Source: Nitrospiria bacterium (lineage in GTDB: Bacteria > Nitrospirota > CAKKRA01 > 9FT-COMBO-42-15). Taken from it: DNA of 19,005 bases. The position numbers were made by a program, and so were the translations under genes. The DNA is taken from positions 2,335 to 21,339 of the forward strand of contig CAKKRA010000280.1 in assembly GCA_919902475.1 (NCBI GenBank), in the 5' to 3' direction. Below the pieces are notes generated by a model. The model had not been told where the DNA came from. It saw nothing but the letters and a program-made list of their open reading frames with translations, and made no database searches. Shown piece after piece: positions 6,661 through 13,035 of this stretch (within the stretch, counting starts at the first letter, position 1; the number at the start of each line of letters is the position of its first letter).

Positions 6661-7272
6661 ATGGCAAAAATCCCCATCCACAGTTATGAAGATTTGCGCA
6701 AGAAGGCCGATGAATTTTTGGTTACTTACAACCCTTCCGGCGCCATTCCTGTACCTATTGAAGAAATAGTTGAGTTTGACTTTGGCATAAATGTCGTTCC
6801 TGTTCTTGGGCTCCAGCGGGAATTTGAGGTAGAGGGCTTCACTTCCAGCGACCTAAAAAACATCTATGTTGACGAGTATGTATACACTGACTATCTCAAC
6901 CGTTACCGTTTTACGCTTGCCCATGAAATTGGCCATATTATTTTGCATAGAAATTTGTACAATGCTAATCGGTTCTCTTCAATAGCAGGATGGAAGGAAT
7001 TCATCAACTCTATGACAGAAGAAGAACATGGCTGGCTTGAATATCAGGGATACGCCTTTGCCGGTTTAGTCCTCGTTCCGAGAGAAAGCCTGATAAAGCA
7101 TACCAGCGAATTGGTCAAGAAAATAAAAGGCAAGAAGATTTCCCTTGAACAAAACTGGGATTTTGCATGGGAATTGATTATCGCACATTTGGGGAAAGCC
7201 TTTCAAGTGTCGTCAAGCGTGATAGAAAAGAGGGTGGATAAGGACGGCATCAAGGAAAAATATAAAAAATGA
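6661..7272 (+). CDS. ImmA/IrrE-family metallopeptidase
   Basis: A 203-residue zinc-dependent protease of the ImmA/IrrE (M78, COG2856) family. The site motif HEIGH is at residues 88-92 and the probable third ligand is E127 in the helix W-L-E-Y-Q-G-Y-A-F-A. The helix is followed by VLVP, matching the usual family order. Members cleave their cognate XRE repressor, and the adjacent upstream XRE gene is the obvious substrate. The start lies 3 nt after the XRE stop with only a weak AAGG, implying translational coupling. A 15-nt palindrome (7283-7297) follows the stop but lacks a T-run. The family call is firm and the substrate is inference. Confidence 0.92.
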   Translation: MAKIPIHSYEDLRKKADEFLVTYNPSGAIPVPIEEIVEFDFGINVVPVLGLQREFEVEGFTSSDLKNIYVDEYVYTDYLNRYRFTLAHEIGHIILHRNLYNANRFSSIAGWKEFINSMTEEEHGWLEYQGYAFAGLVLVPRESLIKHTSELVKKIKGKKISLEQNWDFAWELIIAHLGKAFQVSSSVIEKRVDKDGIKEKYKK

Positions 7273-7311
7273 CTGAACAGAGTTATTGCAGCAATAAGAA
7301 GGGAATAAGCA

Positions 7312-7340
7312 TTGACAATTACATGCTTAATTTTTATACT
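7312..7340 (+). promoter_or_regulatory. Promoter upstream of R3 and ORF6N copy 2
   Basis: TTGACA (7312-7317), 17-nt spacer, TATACT (7335-7340). It would give a leader of nearly 190 nt containing R3. A weaker TTGTTT/TATACT pair (7355-7383) lies at the R3 edge. Confidence 0.5.
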
Positions 7341-7376
7341 TGCAGAACAACACTTTGTTTTGAGGCATGCAATGGC

Positions 7377-7490
7377 ATATACTTTTTATGCCTGCAATGA
7401 TGAGGCTGTTTATACGGCTCATGCGGAGCTTAATATAAAAGATTGCGGATTATTGTGATTTGCAGGTAGAGGTTATTAAGGAGCGGGGGG
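7377..7490 (+). repeat. Junction repeat R3
   Basis: Third copy of the junction repeat, starting at the ATATACTTTTTATGCCTGC part and running to the GAGCGGGGGGA purine run. It lacks the two hairpins and the TTGACC of R2/R4. It is followed by the 22-nt segment (7507-7528) shared with the R1 side. Confidence 0.85.
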
Positions 7491-7534
7491 ACTCTTTCCT
7501 TTCCAATTAAAACATAAAGAATTTGGAGAATAAA

Positions 7535-8101
7535 ATGGAAGCGATTGTTCCGATTGAAGTGATTGAGAAAAAAATCTATTTGATACGCGGCTATAAGGTT
7601 ATGCTAAGTATGCAACTTGCTGAGCTTTACGGCGTTGAAACGAGGGCTTTAAATCAAGCTGTAAAAAGGAATATCCATAGATTCCCTGAAGATTTTATGT
7701 TTCAGATCAACGAATCTGAAGCGGAACAACTGGTGTCACAAAATGTGATACCACACAAAAAGTATTTTGGCGGCTCTTTACCCTATGCGTTCACTGAGCA
7801 AGGGGTTGCCATGCTTTCCAGCATACTCAATAGCGAGCAGGCTATAAAAATCAACATTGCTATAATGCGTGCCTTTGTCAAACTGCGGGAAATGCTCTCC
7901 AACAGTAAGGAACTTGCCTACAAATTCGCTGAGCTTGAACGAAAGATTGAAAGGCATGATGAAGAAATAAAGGCCGTCTTTGACGCAATCCGTAAATTGA
8001 TGGCTCCTCCGCCAGAGCCGAAGAAGAGAAAAATAGGGTTCATTGTGAGGGAACGCAAGACGCAGTATAGAACACATAGCCGCAAGGCTGTTAAAAAATA
8101 A
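7535..8101 (+). CDS. ORF6N domain protein (copy 2)
   Basis: A 188-residue paralogue of the protein at 5346-5918 with the same plan: ORF6N domain (about 8-95), likely coiled coil (about 120-158), and basic tail. The region from about residue 142 (HDEEIKAVFDAIRKLMAPP) to VRER is almost the same in both. Residues 24-42 and especially 58-80 differ (here NESEAEQLVSQNVIPHKKYF). This suggests conserved oligomerisation or partner parts and a diversified recognition block. GGAG at 7525-7528 positions the ATG at 7535. R3 precedes it and R4 follows. Function is not known; ORF6N proteins are often phage-derived, so an antirepressor-like role is possible but unproven. Confidence 0.9.
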   Translation: MEAIVPIEVIEKKIYLIRGYKVMLSMQLAELYGVETRALNQAVKRNIHRFPEDFMFQINESEAEQLVSQNVIPHKKYFGGSLPYAFTEQGVAMLSSILNSEQAIKINIAIMRAFVKLREMLSNSKELAYKFAELERKIERHDEEIKAVFDAIRKLMAPPPEPKKRKIGFIVRERKTQYRTHSRKAVKK

Positions 8102-8202
8102 GCTCGGTTTACTTTCCCTTCTCCCCTTGCGCCTGTCCTCCGCAGTAGCCCTCCTACGAAGGATGGAGGAGAGGAATAGGGTGAGGGGTAATAAAAGGTA
8201 AT

Positions 8203-8236
8203 CCACCTTTTCTATAGCGGCATGCAAGGTGGTTTT
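8203..8236 (+). terminator. Possible terminator hairpin downstream of ORF6N copy 2
   Basis: CCACCTT (8203-8209) pairs with AAGGTGG (8226-8232), followed by TTTT. It is the counterpart of 5984-6017, and the short T-run makes the call weak. Confidence 0.35.
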
Positions 8237-8239
8237 GTA

Positions 8240-8268
8240 TTGACCTTTTTTAGCAAGGGGAATATACT
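8240..8268 (+). promoter_or_regulatory. Promoter-like pair inside R4
   Basis: TTGACC, 17-nt spacer, TATACT, identical in layout to R2. It would read toward the restriction-modification genes. Confidence 0.5.
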
Positions 8269-8458
8269 TTTTTATGCCTGCAATGATGAGGCTGTTTATA
8301 AGGCTTATGCAGGGTTTAAAAGGGATTGCGGATTATTGTGATTTGCAGGCAGAGGTTATTAAGGAGCGGGGGGAGAGACTGATGTCAATAGGCAAGTCTG
8401 ACTCTCATACTCATATGATCCCTATTATCCTCTTTGAAAAATAATTCACAGACAAAGT

Positions 8459-9424
8459 ATGACTATATTTCAAAAACTTGAAAAATTTGTTTCGGATGTT
8501 TTCAAAACAACTTTGGAAATATTCCTTGAAGCCCTGAAACTAAGCCCGAATGCGCAAGGATATGTGAGTGGTTCAATCACTGAATTGCTATTGAAGAAAA
8601 AGATAGAGGAATTGGGATTTGAAGTAAAGCGAATTCGGGAAAAATGGGAAGGTAAAAAGCACGCACAACATCACGGGGACTTCTATTTCCGCAAAAATTC
8701 AAAAAGCCCTTGGTTCGTTTTGGAATCCAAAGGAGTTAAATCAAATTCTGAAAAATGGCATAAACTTTACAATTTTGATAAACTCGTAAAATTTCTTTTT
8801 GACCATCACGAAAAAATCAGTTGGATAAATCACAAGCAGGAAATTGAACCGCAAATCGTGAACTGGATAAATAAAAATCTTCCAATGTTTCAAAGAGAAT
8901 ATAAAACTGTTCTCTATGACTATGAGGAAATACAGAAATATTTAAAGAACAAACCGAAAAGAGAAACAGATAAATCCATAGCGATTGCCGCACTAAAAGA
9001 ATACACTCGCGAGCAAATCAGCCAAATGATTGACGAACGGTTGGCTTATGTAATGTCAAGAGTAAAAGTGCTGGAAACCCACTTTGTTTCTGGAACATCG
9101 GGAGCAAGTGAAAGAACACAAGCAACACCGAGAAAAGATGAATTTAATTTGATGTCCATTGACATTTTCCTGCGACACCACGAGCATAAATTTGTTTTTG
9201 CAAATCCAAAGCAACTTGAATCATCAGGAGACGATGCCAACCATTTGCAACAAAACTATGTTATGGGTTTTGTGTTCACGCAAGCAAACGGTTCTTTGAA
9301 ACTTGACCTGACTGATGAATGGTATGAGGATTTTAAAGAAGTTCAGGAAACACTTGACGCCGAAGATGCCGTAAATGAAAAAGAAATGCAGATTGACCAC
9401 CGAAATATAATTGTTGAAAAATAA
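8459..9424 (+). CDS. Putative restriction endonuclease with PD-(D/E)XK-like site
   Basis: I do not recognise the 321-residue protein as a named family. Its N-terminal third has a plausible nuclease core: helix TELLLKKKIEELGFEV (41-56), then HHGDFYF with D74, then WFVLESKG with E89 and K91. That is the D-(n)-E-x-K arrangement of PD-(D/E)XK restriction enzymes. The rest is helical and charged, with no second recognisable domain. It directly precedes and nearly abuts a methylase-specificity fusion, which is the main reason to call it the R subunit. Base composition is more A-rich than in neighbouring core genes and there is no Shine-Dalgarno before the ATG, suggesting acquisition from a different genome type. 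A pure accessory role remains possible. Confidence 0.6.
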   Translation: MTIFQKLEKFVSDVFKTTLEIFLEALKLSPNAQGYVSGSITELLLKKKIEELGFEVKRIREKWEGKKHAQHHGDFYFRKNSKSPWFVLESKGVKSNSEKWHKLYNFDKLVKFLFDHHEKISWINHKQEIEPQIVNWINKNLPMFQREYKTVLYDYEEIQKYLKNKPKRETDKSIAIAALKEYTREQISQMIDERLAYVMSRVKVLETHFVSGTSGASERTQATPRKDEFNLMSIDIFLRHHEHKFVFANPKQLESSGDDANHLQQNYVMGFVFTQANGSLKLDLTDEWYEDFKEVQETLDAEDAVNEKEMQIDHRNIIVEK

Positions 9425-9437
9425 ATTTGCTTTGTTA

Positions 9438-9469
9438 CACAAATGTGTGTTATATTTCCCACAAATGTG
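9438..9469 (+). promoter_or_regulatory. Paired palindromes at the methylase start
   Basis: CACAAATGTG occurs twice, at 9438-9447 and 9460-9469. Each is a CACA-AA-TGTG dyad, and they are spaced 22 bp apart, about two helical turns. They lie between the putative nuclease stop and the methylase ATG at 9474. They resemble a double operator for a dimeric regulator; no separate C-protein gene is seen. Confidence 0.5.
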
Positions 9470-9473
9470 TAAG

Positions 9474-11492
9474 ATGAACTTAACACTTGACTTTGAACTT
9501 TCCAAAGAAGATAATCTCCTAAAGAGATTTGAGGAAATCCACAACTACATCTACGCCAATGACGGCTTATCTACTCAGCAAACGCTTGAGGAAATCATCA
9601 AAATATTGTTCATCAAAATTTATGACGAAAACAAAAGAAGTAATCGATTTCAGATTTCAGCAGAGGAATTAAATCATCTGAAACAATCCAACTCTGCCAC
9701 AACTTTTGTAAAGCGAATCTTGAATTTGCTTGAAGAAACAAAAAAAGAATTCAAAGATGTTTTTGAAGCAGACGAAAAAATTCGTCTTTCAAACACAGCA
9801 TTAGGTTTTACAATTAATAAACTTCAAAATATTTCTTTAGCTGATTCTTCTGATGATGCAAAGGGATTAGCATTTCAAAAGTTTTTAGCACATCAGGAAA
9901 AAGACGGTAGAGGACAGTTTTTTACACCCGAACCCGTGATTGATTTTTGTGTTGAAATTATCCAACCCAAACCAAACGAAACTATAATTGACCCTGCCTG
10001 CGGCAGTGGAGGTTTTCTGATTTCATCTTTAAAACATCTGCTTAAAAATAATCCAAAAACAAAAGCAGAAAATTTTGTTACAAAGAATTTATTCGGACTT
10101 GATATCAATAAAAGTATTGCCCGTATTGCGAAAATGAAATTATTGCTTGAAGCAAACAGACAAGCTAATATTTTCTGTACCAACTCACTTGAAGACCTTG
10201 ATGAAGTAAGATTAATCGTTTCGGATGCATTAAACAATCCCGATAAAAATCGGGATGATGGTTTTGATATTGTTTTGACAAATCCACCATTTGGAACACT
10301 TGGTAAAATTACCAATACAAAAACCCTTTCGCAATACGATTTAGGTTACAAATGGACTGGTTCAGGCAATGAATTTTACAAAACAAAAACATTGAGAGAC
10401 GGACAATCAGCGGAAATTTTATTTATTGAAAGATGCTTACAACTTCTCAAAGAAGGCGGAAGATTAGGAATTGTCTTACCAAACGGACATTTTGAAAACC
10501 CATCACTAGATTATTTGCGTTTCTATTTAAAACAAAAAGCAAATTTATTAGCAATTGTAAATCTTCCACAAGAAACTTTTATTCCTTACGGAACAGGTGT
10601 TAAAACTTCCCTCCTCTTCCTTGAAAAAGAAACTGCAAATACAAAAACACTATACCCAATCTTCTTTAGCAAAATCAAAAAGCCAGGTTACCAAGGCAAT
10701 AAAAATGGAACTCCAATTTATAAGAAAGACAAATACGGAATGACAATCAAAGACAAAAGCGGAACACAGATTTTAGATGAAGATTTTTCTATTGTAGTTG
10801 AAGAATACAAAGCATTTCAAAAGAAACAAACTATTGATTCTGATAATTCCTTTTCCATAAATTTCAACGAACTCAATGGAAGGTTTGACTACGATTTTTA
10901 TTCGCCTGAAAACAAAAAAATGATTTCTGATTTACAAGATAAAAACGCAAAGCGACTTTGTGAAATTGCTGACATTGTAAAAAATAAAAGCAAAAAACTT
11001 AATCAGTCAGACAAGTCAGTTGAATATGTTGAACTTTCGGACATTAACACCCATTCATTTGAAATTATCAATACAACAAATTACACCGTTCACGAATTAC
11101 CAAGTAGAGCATCTTATGAAGTAAGGACAGGTGACATCATTACAGCAGTTGCTGGAAATTCAGTAGGCACAGAGAAGCACGCCACCGCATTAGTGACAGA
11201 AGAATTTGAGGGTTGTATTTGTACAAATGGTTTCAGAGTACTTCGCGACTTTAAAATTGACCCTTACTATCTTCTTTATTTTTTGAAAAGTGAATCGTTC
11301 TTAAAGCAAATATTTATGTATCGGACAGGTGCAGCAATACCAAACATTTCTGACTCTGACCTTTCAAATATTTTAATCAATATCCCAAGCGACAAAGTGA
11401 TTAAACAAATAAGTGCTAAAATGAAAAAGGCGTTTGAGTTAAGACAAGAATCAAGAAAACAAATTGAAAGTATAAAGCTTGAACTTGTATAA
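9474..11492 (+). CDS. N6-adenine DNA methylase fused to a type I-like specificity domain (M-S fusion)
   Basis: A 672-residue protein. Residues about 10-110 are a helical HsdM-type N-terminal domain. A SAM-dependent N6-adenine methyltransferase follows, with FTPEPVIDF (150-158), motif I DPACGSGGF (173-181) and catalytic NPPF (270-273). Residues about 493-672 resemble one target-recognition domain plus a helical spacer of HsdS (VEYVELSDI, GDIITAVAG, CTNGFRVLR, GAAIPNISDSDL). The single recognition domain implies a half-site, so dimerisation would give a symmetric target. No HsdR translocase is present; the upstream PD-(D/E)XK-like protein is the probable cleavage partner. The frame opens at 9411, overlapping the upstream gene; starts at 9465 and 9474 are alternatives, and 9474 gives a family-like N-terminus. 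There is no Shine-Dalgarno and the composition is A/T-rich. Confidence 0.88.
   Translation: MNLTLDFELSKEDNLLKRFEEIHNYIYANDGLSTQQTLEEIIKILFIKIYDENKRSNRFQISAEELNHLKQSNSATTFVKRILNLLEETKKEFKDVFEADEKIRLSNTALGFTINKLQNISLADSSDDAKGLAFQKFLAHQEKDGRGQFFTPEPVIDFCVEIIQPKPNETIIDPACGSGGFLISSLKHLLKNNPKTKAENFVTKNLFGLDINKSIARIAKMKLLLEANRQANIFCTNSLEDLDEVRLIVSDALNNPDKNRDDGFDIVLTNPPFGTLGKITNTKTLSQYDLGYKWTGSGNEFYKTKTLRDGQSAEILFIERCLQLLKEGGRLGIVLPNGHFENPSLDYLRFYLKQKANLLAIVNLPQETFIPYGTGVKTSLLFLEKETANTKTLYPIFFSKIKKPGYQGNKNGTPIYKKDKYGMTIKDKSGTQILDEDFSIVVEEYKAFQKKQTIDSDNSFSINFNELNGRFDYDFYSPENKKMISDLQDKNAKRLCEIADIVKNKSKKLNQSDKSVEYVELSDINTHSFEIINTTNYTVHELPSRASYEVRTGDIITAVAGNSVGTEKHATALVTEEFEGCICTNGFRVLRDFKIDPYYLLYFLKSESFLKQIFMYRTGAAIPNISDSDLSNILINIPSDKVIKQISAKMKKAFELRQESRKQIESIKLELV
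10237..10256. repeat. Perfect hairpin inside the methylase gene
   Basis: ATCCCGAT and ATCGGGAT are separated by AAAA. In frame it encodes part of NNPDKNRDD, between the segment VSDAL and the FDIVLTNPPF motif. The G/C-rich arms stand out in an A/T-rich gene. Confidence 0.7.
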
Positions 11493-11764
11493 TCAGCGCA
11501 GGGGTGTAATGCCCTTTAATGGTAATAACAGTGGCGTTAAAAGGCAATATGACTACTGCAGAGTCATCAAACACAATCAAAGTCTTTTATCACCTCCTTA
11601 GTGTAGTTGTAAATGTTGAAAAAGCAGCAGGGGAGAGATATTTTTTTATGGAAAAGCTGAGGGCGCTTTTTGAGGCATTGAAAAAAGATGGCTTTTATTC
11701 CTAAACAAGAATAGCCAAAAAAGATGAGATGTAGGGTTTGATAAACCAAAACTATTTTACTACC
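11493..11764. other. Stretch without a convincing gene
   Basis: The interval between the methylase and the DUF6883 promoter holds one 61-codon open frame (11519-11704, plus strand). It has no good ribosome site and no family resemblance. Its last part is amphipathic and charged (MEKLRALFEALKKDGF), so it could be a gene remnant. I see no RNA gene or terminator here. Confidence 0.3.
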
Positions 11765-11793
11765 TTCACATTAAGTGATTAATCTGCTATAAT
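11765..11793 (+). promoter_or_regulatory. Promoter of the DUF6883/DUF4926 pair
   Basis: TTCACA (11765-11770), 17-nt spacer, perfect TATAAT (11788-11793). The ATG at 11806 lies 12 nt after the -10, so the mRNA would be nearly leaderless. Confidence 0.65.
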
Positions 11794-11805
11794 TTATCAC
11801 AGATA

Positions 11806-12153
11806 ATGAAACTGGAAAATAAAGAATATGCGTATATTCCCCTTGCAAAACTTCTGGACTATCTTTTGTCTGAGACCCATCCAGTGGGGAAATCAAAGGC
11901 TAAGTATTTGCGTTCATTAGGCTTTAATGAAGTAAATATAAATCTGCTTAAAGAAGGCTTATTAAGCATTGCCAGATCAGAAGATGTGAATGATGTGATA
12001 TCCTCTTCACACGGTGTAAAATATGTTATAGATGGAACGCTCCAGACGCCGATGGGGGTCATTATTAAACTGAGGACTATATGGGCTATTGACAAGGATA
12101 TGGATCGTCCACGCTTTATAACAGCTTATCCAATAGAAACCAAGGGAGGTTAA
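11806..12153 (+). CDS. DUF6883 protein, putative toxin-like partner
   Basis: A 115-residue protein that matches the pattern I know for DUF6883: AYIPLAKLLDYLLSETHPVGKSKAKYLRSLGF near the N-terminus, then a beta-rich end with GTLQTPMGVIIKLRTIWAID and RFITAYP. The terminal LRTIW...RFITAYP strands recall small nuclease toxins, which is only a suggestion. It is followed after one base by a DUF4926 gene, a recurrent neighbour, and the pair is organised like a toxin-antitoxin operon. The last two codons double as the ribosome site of that gene. No Shine-Dalgarno precedes this start, in keeping with a near-leaderless transcript. Confidence 0.75.
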   Translation: MKLENKEYAYIPLAKLLDYLLSETHPVGKSKAKYLRSLGFNEVNINLLKEGLLSIARSEDVNDVISSSHGVKYVIDGTLQTPMGVIIKLRTIWAIDKDMDRPRFITAYPIETKGG

Positions 12154-12154
12154 T

Positions 12155-12388
12155 ATGATAAAGGAATTAGATATTGTTGTTTTAAAACATGATATTAAAG
12201 GGTATGGGTTAACAGAAGGTGATATAGGCGCAGTGGTGCACTGTTATGGCAGTGGCAATGCCTATGAGGTTGAGTTTGTTACTGCTGAAGGCAAAACAAT
12301 TGCCGTTATCACCCTTACCGATGATGATATCAGATTGATGAAGGACAAAGAAATTCTGCATGTAAGAGAAATGTCACTAATGGCCTGA
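12155..12388 (+). CDS. DUF4926 protein, putative antitoxin-like partner
   Basis: A 77-residue protein with the DUF4926 pattern: ELDIVVLKHDIKGYGLTEGDIGAVVHCY, then AYEVEFVTAEGKTIAVITL. It is predicted to be an all-beta SH3-like barrel. GGAGGT at 12145-12150, inside the DUF6883 gene end, drives the ATG at 12155, so the two are translated together. By analogy with other two-gene units it may bind and restrain the DUF6883 protein; no experiment known to me supports this. The tail after about residue 63 is variable. From 12389 to 12545 no feature is seen. Confidence 0.8.
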   Translation: MIKELDIVVLKHDIKGYGLTEGDIGAVVHCYGSGNAYEVEFVTAEGKTIAVITLTDDDIRLMKDKEILHVREMSLMA

Positions 12389-12545
12389 TGCAGTTCAAGC
12401 GAAAACTGTCGAAAATCGGTGCAGGTATATTTATTTTTTCTTGAACAATAGGGGTTGTATCTACCCATTGCCCAGCCTTTAGTTTTCTACAAAAGCATTT
12501 TTTTATTGAAAAGTTAGATTAGTTGTTTTTAAAACGCTACCTGTA

Positions 12546-12575
12546 TTGACAGGCTATTAGCAAATATGATATAAC
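12546..12575 (+). promoter_or_regulatory. Promoter of the lipoprotein gene
   Basis: TTGACA (12546-12551), 18-nt spacer, TATAAC (12570-12575). The gene starts about 70 nt further on. A 7-bp inverted repeat, GTGCCTG/CAGGCAC (12589-12625), lies in the leader. Confidence 0.5.
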
Positions 12576-12645
12576 AAATACTAAAAGTGTGCCTGTTTTG
12601 TATGTTTAAATTCCGGTTCAGGCACCAAGAATTATGAGGTGTATT

Positions 12646-13026
12646 ATGTTCAAAAGATTCAGCATCCTTTTTCTGGCAGGTTTAATAGCCCTTGCTTTAT
12701 CCCCTCTCGGCTGCGGAAAGAAAAGCGAGGCAAAAACAAGCCAAACCGTAAAGCTTCAAATTGACTATGATAATGAGTCAAGACTGCAGTTGACAGTTGA
12801 CAATGGCTATCAGCTCTGGAGGCTTAATCCGATTGATGTTGCGCATGGCGCGCTTACAGACAGCCGTGAGATGGCAGAGTATAATGCCTGCAAGATAGTA
12901 AAGATGGATGACAAACATGCTGTAGTTTCTACTTCCTACAGAGAAGCAAAATATAATGTGCATCTTGCGAGACTGGTAAAGCCGAATGGCATCTGGACGG
13001 CAACTGAGATAGAAAAGATAAAGTAG
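12646..13026 (+). CDS. Small putative lipoprotein
   Basis: A 126-residue exported protein that I cannot assign to a family. The N-terminus MFKRFSILFLAGLIALALS is a classical signal peptide, and C23 in S-P-L-G-C is a likely lipidation site, although P at -3 is unusual for a lipobox. The mature part is mixed alpha/beta and soluble, so it probably sits on a membrane face in the periplasm. The frame begins at 12634, but GAGGTG at 12636-12641 supports ATG 12646. It is convergent with the Clp1-type kinase gene, with only 9 bases between the stops and no terminator visible. Confidence 0.75.
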   Translation: MFKRFSILFLAGLIALALSPLGCGKKSEAKTSQTVKLQIDYDNESRLQLTVDNGYQLWRLNPIDVAHGALTDSREMAEYNACKIVKMDDKHAVVSTSYREAKYNVHLARLVKPNGIWTATEIEKIK

Positions 13027-13035
13027 TGGCAGCCC

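Larger units (their letters stand above)
8102..8385 (+). repeat. Junction repeat R4 (extended form)
   Basis: Partner of R2 with the same order of parts. The first hairpin is disrupted by an insert of roughly 30-40 bp containing TCCTCC and GGAGGA arms. The second hairpin (8203-8232), the promoter (8240-8268) and the core follow. Downstream to 8458 no gene is seen except a 20-codon frame from ATG 8382, preceded by GGGGGGAG. Confidence 0.85.

Noticed and set aside
5239..8385. CRISPR array or integron attC array
   Set aside because: The repeats are about 80-260 bp and irregularly spaced around whole genes. They lack CRISPR-size units and attC-type core sites, and neither cas nor intI genes are present.
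8274..8443. 56-codon frame across R4 starting at an ATG in the repeat
   Set aside because: The frame is not kept in R2, where it stops after 16 codons, and it lacks a ribosome site.
8459..11492. Complete type I restriction system
   Set aside because: No HsdR helicase-translocase gene is present and the specificity part has only one recognition domain.
11519..11704. 61-codon gene after the methylase
   Set aside because: It has a weak ribosome site and no recognisable family, so it is mentioned only as part of the gene-poor stretch.
12589..12627. tRNA 3'-end-like sequence (AATTCCGGTT...AGGCACCA) that could be an attachment-site remnant of tRNA-Leu
   Set aside because: The match to the tRNA-Leu 3' end is interrupted by several mismatches and no T-stem forms; it is better described as a short inverted repeat in a leader.
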